64,000 nt of DNA from Paraburkholderia kururiensis JCM 10599 = LMG 19447. GTDB taxonomy: Bacteria; Pseudomonadota; Gammaproteobacteria; Burkholderiales; Burkholderiaceae. Shown in pieces: positions 9,621 to 17,152 of this stretch (within the stretch, counting starts at the first letter, position 1; each line of letters starts with the position of its first letter). The DNA lies in assembly GCF_003986935.1 (NCBI RefSeq), contig NZ_RJZE01000017.1, forward strand, positions 1 through 64,000, given 5' to 3'. A program made the position numbers and the translations under genes. The notes below the pieces were generated by a model. That model saw only the letters and a list, made by a program, of their open reading frames with translations, had not been told where the DNA came from and searched no databases.

Positions 9621-9976
9621 TTCTTATCGTGTTAACCCTGGAATCAGCTGGTCGGCCGCTTACGTTGTTTTGGCTTCGCCCCCGCCATTTGCCGCTATTT
9701 TTTTTGTGAAATTCGTATGCGGCGACCACAGACTGATGTCGGCGCTCAGAAGGCACAACATCAGACGCCGCCATGGTCATCTGATGAATGTGGCCCTATT
9801 CAGCCGCGCCGCGTTCGCCCGTGCTGGCCGTCGTGACGCGTTCAAGGCGATCCGGGCGGCGGCCGATGCCGGGCCACGCAAGAGCGCCCCCTTCGCGCCA
9901 ACCGTGCAGATGCCCACCTGGCGCCGCGGGAACACGCAATGCGCGACACTATCGCTTCACCGAAGGGAGTCGCAAC
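9621..9976. other. Gene-free spacer with scattered operator half sites
   Basis: No convincing gene. It holds an AT-rich run near 9690-9715 and three extra half sites of the CATCAGA/TCTGATG motif at about 9733-9739, 9758-9765 and 9777-9787, which could be secondary sites for the HutC-type regulator or control the plus-strand lipoprotein gene. Confidence 0.45.
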
Positions 9977-10288
9977 ATGAAATACCCCACGAAACGCTGG
10001 CCGATAGGCGCGATGCTGGTGCTCTCGCTCGCAGGCTGCGCCGTGAGCGGCATGCAGGCAGGGCCGCAACGGCATTTGAGCGACGCGCAATGCCGCGACC
10101 TGACCGCGCTCAGGAACCACGCGCCGCTCACGCGCGAGCGCAACGCGAGCGAACTCGCGGCGCTGGAGGAAGCGGGTTATCGGCCCGCATGGGCGTGGGA
10201 TCCGTACTATCCCGACGACCTCCAGGCGGCGCAACGGCTGGTGGACCGGTGGTATCAGGCTGAATGCCGGACCGCGCAGAGCGAGTGA
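9977..10288 (+). CDS. Small DUF4148-like lipoprotein
   Basis: 103-aa exported protein. The signal peptide ends in LSLAGC, a lipobox. The body has the pattern ...ASELAALEEAGYRPAW..., which resembles the DUF4148 proteins abundant in Burkholderiaceae, whose function is unknown. GGGAG lies 7 bp upstream of the ATG at 9977. A second Cys pair (Cys34, Cys98) might form a disulfide. It stands alone between the pentose operon and the monooxygenase operon and shows no link to either. Confidence 0.75.
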   Translation: MKYPTKRWPIGAMLVLSLAGCAVSGMQAGPQRHLSDAQCRDLTALRNHAPLTRERNASELAALEEAGYRPAWAWDPYYPDDLQAAQRLVDRWYQAECRTAQSE

Positions 10289-10363
10289 AGCGATGCCTTG
10301 CCGATGCTGACGCGCGTTCGCCTGGGCTTTCTGTCTTGAGTGCCTAAAACAGAAATATCGAGA

Positions 10364-10379
10364 TTCATCCCTTCATCAA
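10364..10379 (-). promoter_or_regulatory. Upstream activator element 1 of the toluene monooxygenase promoter
   Basis: Read on the minus strand this is TTGATGAAGGGATGAA. The same TTGATGA-N5-TGAA layout recurs at 10409-10424 (minus) and 31181-31196 (plus), upstream of both sigma54 promoters of the window. XylR/DmpR-class activators bind repeats with TTGA half sites at 100-200 bp. Assigning it to the local activators is inference. Confidence 0.6.
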
Positions 10380-10408
10380 ATATCTTCCGCTTTACCGCAC
10401 GGCAGCGT

Positions 10409-10424
10409 TTCACCACCTCATCAA
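10409..10424 (-). promoter_or_regulatory. Upstream activator element 2 of the toluene monooxygenase promoter
   Basis: Minus-strand TTGATGAGGTGGTGAA, the second copy of the 16-bp element. The two copies are 45 bp apart start to start, about four helical turns, so activator dimers would sit on the same DNA face. Confidence 0.6.
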
Positions 10425-10543
10425 ATCCATCTGTAGCGATCCCGAAAGGGGTGCCTCATAGTCGCAAGGAGGCGCTATCGGCCGCCCGTTTACTCGAAAA
10501 ATCTCGGGATTTTCCCTCATTCGATCGGCCAAACCGCCCTCAC

Positions 10544-10559
10544 TGGTATTGCCCTTGCT
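10544..10559 (+). promoter_or_regulatory. Sigma54 promoter of the toluene monooxygenase operon
   Basis: TGGTATTGCCCTTGCT matches the -24/-12 consensus TGGCAC-N5-TTGCA: GG at 10545-10546 and GC at 10557-10558 are separated by exactly 10 bp. Transcription would begin near 10570, giving a leader of about 60 nt before tmoA. The two upstream elements are 120-180 bp away. Confidence 0.8.
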
Positions 10560-10631
10560 CTGAGATGCTGCGCCCGGTGCTCTGCGTGCCGCTCCGGGAC
10601 AACGCATCCATCCCAACAAGGAGACATCACC

Positions 10632-12137
10632 ATGGCGTTACTGGAACGCGCGGCCTGGTACGACATTGCCCGTGCCACCAACTGGACTCCGACCTACGTC
10701 GCGGAGTCCGAGCTCTTCCCCGAGATCATGTCCGGTGCCCAGGGCATTCCGATGGCCGACTGGGAAACCTACGACGAGCCGTACAAGACCTCGTATCCCG
10801 AATACGTGCGCGTGCAGCGCGAGAAAGACGCCGGCGCCTATTCGGTGAAAGCGGCCCTCGAACGCAGCCGCATGTTCGAAGACGCCGATCCCGGCTGGCT
10901 GTCCATTCTGAAGGCGCACTACGGCGCCATCGCCCTTGGCGAGTACGCGGCCATGAGCGCGGAGGCCCGCATGGCGCGTTTCGGCCGTGCCCCGGGCATG
11001 CGCAACATGGCGACGTTCGGCATGCTCGACGAAAACCGTCACGGCCAGTTGCAGCTGTTTTTCCCCCACGACTACTGCCCGAAAGACCGCCAGTTCGACT
11101 GGGCGCACAAGGCCTATCACACGAACGAATGGGGCGCCATTGCCGCGCGCAATACGTTCGACGACCTGTTCATGTCGCGCAGCGCCATCGAAATCGCGGT
11201 CATGCTGACCTTCGCCTTCGAAACGGGTTTCACGAACATGCAGTTCCTCGGACTCGCCGCGGACGCCGCGGAAGCCGGCGACTTCACGTTCGCGAGCCTG
11301 ATCTCGAGCATCCAGACCGACGAGTCGCGCCACGCGCAGATTGGCGGCCCCGCGCTGCAGATCCTGATCGCGAACGGCCGCAAGGAAGAAGCGCAAAAGC
11401 TCGTGGACATCGCGATTGCGCGCGCGTGGCGTCTTTTCTGTCTGCTCACGGGCTCGTCCATGGACTACGCGACGCCGCTCGAACACCGCAAGCAGTCGTT
11501 CAAGGAATTCATGCGCGAGTGGATTGTCGGGCAGTTCGAACGCACGCTGATCGACCTGGGTCTCGACCTCCCCTGGTACTGGGACCAGATGATCAACGAG
11601 TTCGATTACCAGCATCACGCCTACCAGATGGGCATCTGGTTCTGGCGGCCCACGGTCTGGTGGAACCCCGCGGCCGGCATGACGCCCGACTGCCGCGACT
11701 GGCTCGAAGAAAAGTATCCGGGCTGGAACGATACGTTCGGCAAGGCATGGGACGTCATCATCGACAACCTGCTCGCCGGCAAACCCGAACTCACGGTTCC
11801 CGAGACGCTGCCCATCGTCTGCAACATGAGCCAGCTACCCATCTGCGCGATTCCCGGCAAGGGCTGGAACGTGAAGGACTATCCGCTCGACTACAACGGC
11901 CGCACCTATCACTTCAATTCGGAGATCGACCGCTGGGTGTTCCAGCAAGACCCGCTGCGCTATCGCGATCACCTGACGCTTGTCGATCGCTTCCTCGCGG
12001 GCCACATCCAGCCGCCTAACCTCATGGGCGCGCTCCAGTACATGGGCCTCGCACCCGGCGAAAGCGGCGACGACGCACACCACTACGCGTGGATCGAAGC
12101 GTATCGCGACCAGCGCTATCAGAAAAAAGCCGCCTGA
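10632..12137 (+). CDS. tmoA: Toluene monooxygenase hydroxylase alpha subunit
   Basis: 501-aa catalytic subunit of a four-component toluene/benzene monooxygenase. The carboxylate-bridged diiron ligands align with published TmoA numbering without any offset: Glu104, Glu134, His137, Glu197, Glu231, His234 (DENRH and DESRH motifs). Pocket residues Ile100, Gly103, Ala107, Thr201 and Phe205 are also identical to T4MO, which points to para-directed attack on toluene and to benzene oxidation. AAGGAG lies 9 bp upstream of the ATG. First gene of a six-gene operon in the order A-B-C-D-E-F, the same as tmoABCDEF of Pseudomonas mendocina and tbuA1UBVA2C of Ralstonia pickettii. Confidence 0.96.
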   Translation: MALLERAAWYDIARATNWTPTYVAESELFPEIMSGAQGIPMADWETYDEPYKTSYPEYVRVQREKDAGAYSVKAALERSRMFEDADPGWLSILKAHYGAIALGEYAAMSAEARMARFGRAPGMRNMATFGMLDENRHGQLQLFFPHDYCPKDRQFDWAHKAYHTNEWGAIAARNTFDDLFMSRSAIEIAVMLTFAFETGFTNMQFLGLAADAAEAGDFTFASLISSIQTDESRHAQIGGPALQILIANGRKEEAQKLVDIAIARAWRLFCLLTGSSMDYATPLEHRKQSFKEFMREWIVGQFERTLIDLGLDLPWYWDQMINEFDYQHHAYQMGIWFWRPTVWWNPAAGMTPDCRDWLEEKYPGWNDTFGKAWDVIIDNLLAGKPELTVPETLPIVCNMSQLPICAIPGKGWNVKDYPLDYNGRTYHFNSEIDRWVFQQDPLRYRDHLTLVDRFLAGHIQPPNLMGALQYMGLAPGESGDDAHHYAWIEAYRDQRYQKKAA

Positions 12138-12161
12138 AGCGGCCAACTCATGGAGGACGAC

Positions 12162-12422
12162 ATGGCACTTTTCCCTGTGATTTCCAATTTTCAGTACGAC
12201 TTCGTATTGCAGCTCGTGGCCGTGGATACCGGCAATACGATGGACGAGGTAGCCGCCGCGGCGGCACACCATTCCGTGGGCCGGCGCGTTGCGCCCCAGC
12301 CCGACAAGGTGGTGCGCGTGCGCCGCCAGGGCAGCGAAGCGTTCTTTCCCCGCGATGCGAAGCTCGAAGAGACCGACATTCGCCCCATGGAAACGCTCGA
12401 ATTCATCTTTTGCGAAAACTGA
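12162..12422 (+). CDS. tmoB: Toluene monooxygenase hydroxylase gamma subunit
   Basis: 86-aa small subunit of the (alpha-beta-gamma)2 hydroxylase, close to the 84-86 aa usual for TmoB/TbuU. It begins MALFPVISNFQYDFVLQLVAVD and has the ubiquitin-like pattern of the family. GGAGG lies 5 bp upstream of the chosen ATG at 12162; an earlier in-frame ATG at 12150 precedes the ribosome-binding site. It follows tmoA by 24 bp. Confidence 0.93.
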   Translation: MALFPVISNFQYDFVLQLVAVDTGNTMDEVAAAAAHHSVGRRVAPQPDKVVRVRRQGSEAFFPRDAKLEETDIRPMETLEFIFCEN

Positions 12423-12429
12423 GGCCGAC

Positions 12430-12765
12430 ATGACGTTCCAGAAAGTTTGCACGCTCGACGACCTCTGGGAAGGCGAGATGACCGAAGCGGAAGTGGACGG
12501 CCACGTGATCGTGCTCGTGCGCCCCGAAGGCGGCGAACCGCGCGCGTTCCAGGGCATTTGCCCGCACCAGGACATCCCGCTCGTGGAAGGCAAGTTCGAC
12601 GGCCGCGTGCTGATGTGCCGGGCTCACCAATGGACCTTCGACGCCAACACCGGCAAGGGCATCAATCCGGGCGACTGCCGGCTCGCCGAATACGCCGTGA
12701 AGATCGAAGGCGACGATGTTTTCGTGGCCGTCGAGGGCGTCGAGCCCCTCTTCGCTCATTCCTGA
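12430..12765 (+). CDS. tmoC: Toluene monooxygenase Rieske ferredoxin
   Basis: 111-aa soluble Rieske [2Fe-2S] protein that carries electrons from the reductase to the diiron hydroxylase. The cluster motifs CPHQ (about residues 45-48) and CRAHQW (about 64-69) supply the two Cys and two His ligands. Length and position match TmoC/TbuB. The ATG at 12430 is 8 bp after the tmoB stop; the frame extends upstream across tmoB but has no family similarity there. Confidence 0.95.
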   Translation: MTFQKVCTLDDLWEGEMTEAEVDGHVIVLVRPEGGEPRAFQGICPHQDIPLVEGKFDGRVLMCRAHQWTFDANTGKGINPGDCRLAEYAVKIEGDDVFVAVEGVEPLFAHS

Positions 12766-12781
12766 CTCCGAAGGAACACCC

Positions 12782-13096
12782 ATGACCACCGACAACACAG
12801 GCGAGGCCTACCGCAACAATCGTGTAGGCCCCGTGCTGCGCGCAAGCAGCATTACCACCGGCGTCATCGAGGCAGCGCACGAAGACAATCCCGACAAAAC
12901 GATCTGCGTGGACGACAAGCTCGCCTACGTTCGCATTTATGCGGACGGCGAACTGATCCTGCGCCGCGCGACGCTCGAAGAGACGTTGGGCAGACCGTTC
13001 AGGATGTCCGAACTCGAAGTGAACCTCAGCTCGTTTTCCGGCCGCATCGAAACGACCGACGACTACGTGCGCTTCTATTACGAAAAAACGCTTTGA
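12782..13096 (+). CDS. tmoD: Toluene monooxygenase effector (coupling) protein
   Basis: 104-aa cofactor-free effector protein of the MmoB/DmpM family, which binds the hydroxylase and tunes O2 activation and regiospecificity. It has the family core RVGPVLRAS...GVIEAAHEDNP and ends SSFSGRIETTDDYVRFYY. AAGGAA precedes the ATG. TmoD is 103 aa, so the length fits. Confidence 0.94.
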   Translation: MTTDNTGEAYRNNRVGPVLRASSITTGVIEAAHEDNPDKTICVDDKLAYVRIYADGELILRRATLEETLGRPFRMSELEVNLSSFSGRIETTDDYVRFYYEKTL

Positions 13097-13108
13097 CCGG
13101 AGACGAGC

Positions 13109-14095
13109 ATGACTCAACCCGAAGTTCTCAAACCCCTGAAAACGTGGAGCCACCTTGCTACGCGCCGGCGCAAGCCGAGCGAGTACGAGATCGTGTCCAC
13201 CAATCTGCACTACACGACCGACAACCCCGACGCGCCGTTCGAACTCGACCCGAACTTCGGCATGGCGCAATGGTTCAAGCAGTACCGCAACGCGTCGCCG
13301 CTTACGCATGCCGACTGGAACGCGTTCCGCGACCCGGACGAGATCGTCTACCGCACCTACAACATGCTGCAGGACGGTCAGGAAACCTACGTGTTCGGCC
13401 TGCTCGACCAGTTCTCGGCACGCGGACACGACACCATGCTCGCCCCGACGTGGGCCGGCACGCTCGCCCGCCTCTATACGCCGGCACGCTTCCTGTTCCA
13501 CGCGCTGCAGATGGGCTCCGCCTATCTCACGCAGATGGCGCCGGCCTCCACCATCTCGAACTGCGCCGCCTACCAGACCGCTGACTCGCTGCGCTGGCTC
13601 ACGCACACGGCGTACCGGACGAAGGAACTCACGCAGACCTTCACCGACGTGGGCCTCGGCACCGAAGAGCGGCGCTACTGGGAGCAAGACCCGGCATGGC
13701 AAGGCTGGCGCAGGGTGGTGGAAGAAGCGCTCACGGCGTGGGACTGGGCCGAAAACTTCGTTGCCCTGAGTCTCGTCGTGCGCCCCGCGGTGGAAGAAAC
13801 CGTGCTGCGCGCATTAGGCACCGCAGCGCGTCACAACGGCGACACGCTGCTGGGACTCATCACGGATGCTCATCTCCTCGACGCGCAACGGCATCGACGC
13901 TGGGCCGCCGCGCTCGTGCGTATGGCACTCGCGCAGGACGGCAATCACGCCGTGCTGACGAACTGGGTGAGCAAGTGGGAGCCGCTCGCCGACAACGCCA
14001 TCGACGCCTGGTGTGCTGCCCTGCCCGATGCGCCGGATGCAGCCGCGTCGGCGAAGGCCGCCACGCGTGAATTCAGACGCGCGATGGGTCTGTGA
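13109..14095 (+). CDS. tmoE: Toluene monooxygenase hydroxylase beta subunit
   Basis: 328-aa structural subunit paired with TmoA; TmoE is 327 aa. It has the ferritin-like fold of the family but no diiron ligand motif, as expected. GGAGA lies upstream of the ATG, and 12 bp separate it from tmoD. Its last bases overlap a possible GTG start of the reductase gene. Confidence 0.95.
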   Translation: MTQPEVLKPLKTWSHLATRRRKPSEYEIVSTNLHYTTDNPDAPFELDPNFGMAQWFKQYRNASPLTHADWNAFRDPDEIVYRTYNMLQDGQETYVFGLLDQFSARGHDTMLAPTWAGTLARLYTPARFLFHALQMGSAYLTQMAPASTISNCAAYQTADSLRWLTHTAYRTKELTQTFTDVGLGTEERRYWEQDPAWQGWRRVVEEALTAWDWAENFVALSLVVRPAVEETVLRALGTAARHNGDTLLGLITDAHLLDAQRHRRWAAALVRMALAQDGNHAVLTNWVSKWEPLADNAIDAWCAALPDAPDAAASAKAATREFRRAMGL

Positions 14096-14139
14096 GCGAA
14101 GGCCGGCGCAAGCCGGCCGCGAACGAACGGAAGCAATCG

Positions 14140-15141
14140 ATGAAACATCACATCACGATCGAAGGCGGCGCGCAGTTCAGCGTCGGCGCCGACGAAGACA
14201 CCTTGCTGCGCGGTGCATTGCGTGCCGACGTTGGCTTGCCGCACGAATGCAGTGTGGGTGGCTGCGGGGCCTGCCGTTTCGAACTCGTCGCAGGAACGAT
14301 GGAAACGCTCTGGCCAGAGGCGCCTGGCCTCACGGAGCGCGACCACAAGCGCGGCAAGCGCCTCGCCTGTCAGTCGCGCCCGCTTGGCGACTGCACGATA
14401 CGCGTGCGCTGCGACGAGAGTTATCGCCCCGTCGTGCCGCCCGTTCGCCGTGAAGCCACGCTGGAGGCGAGCCGCGCGCTCACGCCCGACCTGAGCGAAT
14501 TCACGTTTCGCGCACCGGGCGTTGCGTCGTTCCGCGCGGGCCAATACGCCCTGCTCTATCCGCCGCATGTGCAAGGCGCCCGCGCCTATTCGATGTCCAA
14601 TCTCCCGAACGAGGACGGCATCTGGCAGTTCATCGTTCGCCGCGTGCCTGGCGGCGCCGGCAGCAACAGCCTGTTCGATGCGCTGAAGACGGGCGAGTCC
14701 ATTACGATCGATGGCCCCTACGGTCATGCGCATCTGCGCGACGACGCCTCACGCGAGATCGTCTGCATTGCGGGCGGATCGGGACTTGCGCCCATGCTCT
14801 CCGTTGCGCGCGGCGCCCTGGCGCAGCCGGAAGGGCCGCGCGTGCATTTCTTCTACGGTGCCCGCACGCAGGCCGATCTGGGTGCCGCGGCGGAGATCGA
14901 CGCACTCGCGCACGAACGTCTGTCTGCCTCGGTCGTGCTCTCGTCGCCGCAGCCGGAACCGCCGTGGGCTGGGGCAACGGGTTTCATTCATGCCGAAGTG
15001 GAACGCGCCCTCGCGTTGCCGTTGGACCAGTACGCGTTCTATTTCGCAGGTCCGCCACCCATGATCGAAGCCGTGCAGGAGATGCTGATGCAGCGGCATC
15101 GCGTGCCGTTCGATCAGATCCACTTCGACCGTTTCGTCTGA
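14140..15141 (+). CDS. tmoF: Toluene monooxygenase NADH reductase
   Basis: 333-aa flavoprotein. The N-terminal plant-type [2Fe-2S] ferredoxin has ECSVGGCGACRF near residue 35 and the fourth Cys in RLACQSRP. Next come an FAD domain (RAYSMSNLP) and an NAD domain (GGSGLAPMLS; FAGPPPMIEAV). It passes electrons from NADH to the Rieske protein. The ATG at 14140 was chosen by analogy with TmoF and a GGAAG upstream. A GTG at 14092, overlapping the tmoE stop as GTGA, is an alternative that would add 16 poorly conserved residues. Last structural gene of the operon. Confidence 0.94.
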   Translation: MKHHITIEGGAQFSVGADEDTLLRGALRADVGLPHECSVGGCGACRFELVAGTMETLWPEAPGLTERDHKRGKRLACQSRPLGDCTIRVRCDESYRPVVPPVRREATLEASRALTPDLSEFTFRAPGVASFRAGQYALLYPPHVQGARAYSMSNLPNEDGIWQFIVRRVPGGAGSNSLFDALKTGESITIDGPYGHAHLRDDASREIVCIAGGSGLAPMLSVARGALAQPEGPRVHFFYGARTQADLGAAAEIDALAHERLSASVVLSSPQPEPPWAGATGFIHAEVERALALPLDQYAFYFAGPPPMIEAVQEMLMQRHRVPFDQIHFDRFV

Positions 15142-15154
15142 AGGCCGCCATCGC

Positions 15155-15171
15155 GTAAATCGCGTATTTAC
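15155..15171. repeat. GTAAAT...ATTTAC inverted repeat after tmoF
   Basis: Six-bp perfect arms around CGCGT, 13 bp after the tmoF stop codon, in the spacer that separates the operon from the activator gene. It could be a weak binding site or part of the leader of the activator gene. Confidence 0.35.
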
Positions 15172-15244
15172 ACCAATCGCCACGGCGAGCCGGGAAGCGT
15201 AACCTGAGCACACCCATCACGATTCCCAGCTTCCGGCGCGGCCT

Positions 15245-15268
15245 GCGGGCGATCGGACGATCGCCCGC
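15245..15268 (+). terminator. Hairpin between the TMO operon and its activator gene
   Basis: Perfect stem GCGGGCGATC / GATCGCCCGC with a 4-nt loop and no U-tract. In Ralstonia pickettii, tbuT is known to be expressed by read-through from the tbuA1 promoter; a leaky hairpin here would fit that scheme and set the activator level. Confidence 0.5.
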
Positions 15269-15315
15269 CCACGCTTCACGGCATCGAACGCGCATCCGGA
15301 AGCGAGCGAGCCAGC

Positions 15316-17106
15316 ATGCCGAAACGCCACACGCACGGGGCCGGTCATACCGCCTCGCCAATGGACCCGTCCGCTCATTTCGCGAACGGCAAACCAGACG
15401 GAAAGCGGTCGAAAGAGGTCCGCGTTCCGGCTATTCACGATCTCGCGAAACGGCTGCGTTTCGCGCCTCAGCAAGGCCGCATCTGGCTGGACGACCAGCG
15501 CATGATGCTCATGCACATCAGTTCGCTCGGGGCGCTGCGCCAGGAATTGATCGAGAGCCTCGGCAAGGAAACCGCACGCGGTCTCGTAACCCGCATCGGC
15601 TATCAGGCGGGCACGCGCGACGCCGCGATGACGCGCAAGGTCCGCGCGGGGTCGAACAGCTACGACGATTTTCTCGCCGGCCCGCAACTGGTCTCACTCG
15701 AAGGCATCGTGCATTGCGAACCCATCGCGCTCGATATCGACGTGGGACGCGGGCACTACTTCGGCGACTTTTATCTGATCGATTGTGCCGAGGCTGAAAC
15801 GCACATCGCGAGTTACGGCATCGGCAACGAAGCGGTTTGCTGGATGTTGACCGGCTACGCCTGCGGCTATACGAGCGCCTTCATGGGGCGCCCTATTCTG
15901 TGGCGCGAAATCGAATGCCGCGGCATGGGGCACGCAAAATGTCGCGTGGTGGGCAAGCCGGTGGAAGACTGGGAAGACCCGCAGGACGATCTGCGCTTCC
16001 TGCAGATCGGCGACTTCGCGAAATGGTCGCTCGAACCGCAAGCTGCCCAGCCCACCGCCAATCGCGTTGCCGAACGCATTGCCGAGGCGCCCGAACACAG
16101 CGTTGGCGTGGTCGGCATTTCCGCCGGCTTCAACACGGTGTGCCACATGGTCAACAAGGTGGCGCCCACGGAAGCCACCGTGCTCTTTCTCGGCGAAAGC
16201 GGCGTCGGCAAGGAGGTGTTCGCCAACAACCTGCACAACCTCAGCAAGCGCGCCGACGGGCCGTTCGTGGCCGTGAACTGTGCCTCCATTCCCGAACATC
16301 TCATGGAGTCCGAACTCTTCGGCGTGGAGCGCGGCGGCTATACCGGGGCAACCTCGTCACGCGCCGGCCGCTTCGAACGGGCCAACGGCGGCACGCTCTT
16401 TCTCGACGAAATCGGCACGCTCAGTTACACGGCACAAGGCAAGCTGCTGCGCGCCCTCCAGCAAGGTGAACTGGAGCGCGTGGGTGACACGCGCACGCGC
16501 AAGATCGATGTGAGAGTGGTGGCGGCAACCAACGTCAATCTGCGGGAAGCCGTGAAAGCCGGGCTCTTTCGCGAAGACCTGTTCTTCCGCCTGAACGTGT
16601 TTCCGATTCACGTTCCGCCGCTGCGCGACCGCCGCGACGACATTCCGTTGATGATGAACTGGTTTCTTCAGCGTCTCGCCAAGAAGCACGACAAGCACAT
16701 CACGGGGTTCCGCGAACGTGCGGTGGATGCCCTCTTCAACTACGACTGGCCAGGCAACGTGCGCGAACTCGAAAACATGATCGAGCGCGCCGTGATTCTG
16801 GCCGAAGACGGTGGCGCGCTCGACCTGTGCCATCTCTTCACGACGGGCGAGGAGATCGACGTCTCGTCGTTCATTCTGAAGCGCAGCGGCAACATCGGTC
16901 TTCTGAACGAACCGGTCGAGGCTGTGCCGCCCGCGCTGGCCGGCGCAAGCCGTCCGGGACTGCCCGAGACGGAGGCCGCCATGCTGCGCGCGGCCGTGGC
17001 AGAGGCGAACGGCAATCTTTCGCTTGCTGCGCGCGTGCTCGGCATCAGCCGCCCGAAGCTCGCCTATCGCCTGCGCAAATACGGCATTCCCGTGGACCGC
17101 GCCTGA
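15316..17106 (+). CDS. XylR/DmpR-class sigma54 activator (TbuT-like)
   Basis: 596-aa aromatic-responsive enhancer-binding protein. The N-terminal XylR_N and V4R domains (residues about 40-245, [18 protein letters not shown]) sense the aromatic. A central AAA+ domain (about 265-500) has Walker A GESGVGKE, Walker [10 protein letters not shown] and the arginine-finger region FFRLNVFPI. A Fis-type helix-turn-helix lies at the C-terminus (LSLAARVLGISRPKLAYRLRKYG). The sigma54-contact loop reads GGYTGA rather than the usual GAFTGA/GAYTGA. By position directly after tmoF it is the counterpart of TbuT. The ribosome-binding site at the ATG at 15316 is poor; Met at 15361 is an alternative start. Confidence 0.93.
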   Translation: MPKRHTHGAGHTASPMDPSAHFANGKPDGKRSKEVRVPAIHDLAKRLRFAPQQGRIWLDDQRMMLMHISSLGALRQELIESLGKETARGLVTRIGYQAGTRDAAMTRKVRAGSNSYDDFLAGPQLVSLEGIVHCEPIALDIDVGRGHYFGDFYLIDCAEAETHIASYGIGNEAVCWMLTGYACGYTSAFMGRPILWREIECRGMGHAKCRVVGKPVEDWEDPQDDLRFLQIGDFAKWSLEPQAAQPTANRVAERIAEAPEHSVGVVGISAGFNTVCHMVNKVAPTEATVLFLGESGVGKEVFANNLHNLSKRADGPFVAVNCASIPEHLMESELFGVERGGYTGATSSRAGRFERANGGTLFLDEIGTLSYTAQGKLLRALQQGELERVGDTRTRKIDVRVVAATNVNLREAVKAGLFREDLFFRLNVFPIHVPPLRDRRDDIPLMMNWFLQRLAKKHDKHITGFRERAVDALFNYDWPGNVRELENMIERAVILAEDGGALDLCHLFTTGEEIDVSSFILKRSGNIGLLNEPVEAVPPALAGASRPGLPETEAAMLRAAVAEANGNLSLAARVLGISRPKLAYRLRKYGIPVDRA

Positions 17107-17113
17107 TATCGCG

Positions 17114-17150
17114 CACGGCGCCGCCTCATGTAGAGCGAGGCGGCGCTGTG
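17114..17150. terminator. Bidirectional terminator between convergent genes
   Basis: 14-bp arms (17114-17127 and 17137-17150; core GCGCCGCCTC / GAGGCGGCGC) around a 9-nt loop. It sits exactly between the stops of the plus-strand activator and the minus-strand channel gene. Confidence 0.75.
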
Positions 17151-17152
17151 CT

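Noticed and set aside
10638-11618. A 326-codon minus-strand frame opposite tmoA
   Set aside because: Shadow of tmoA, whose active-site residues match T4MO exactly on the plus strand.
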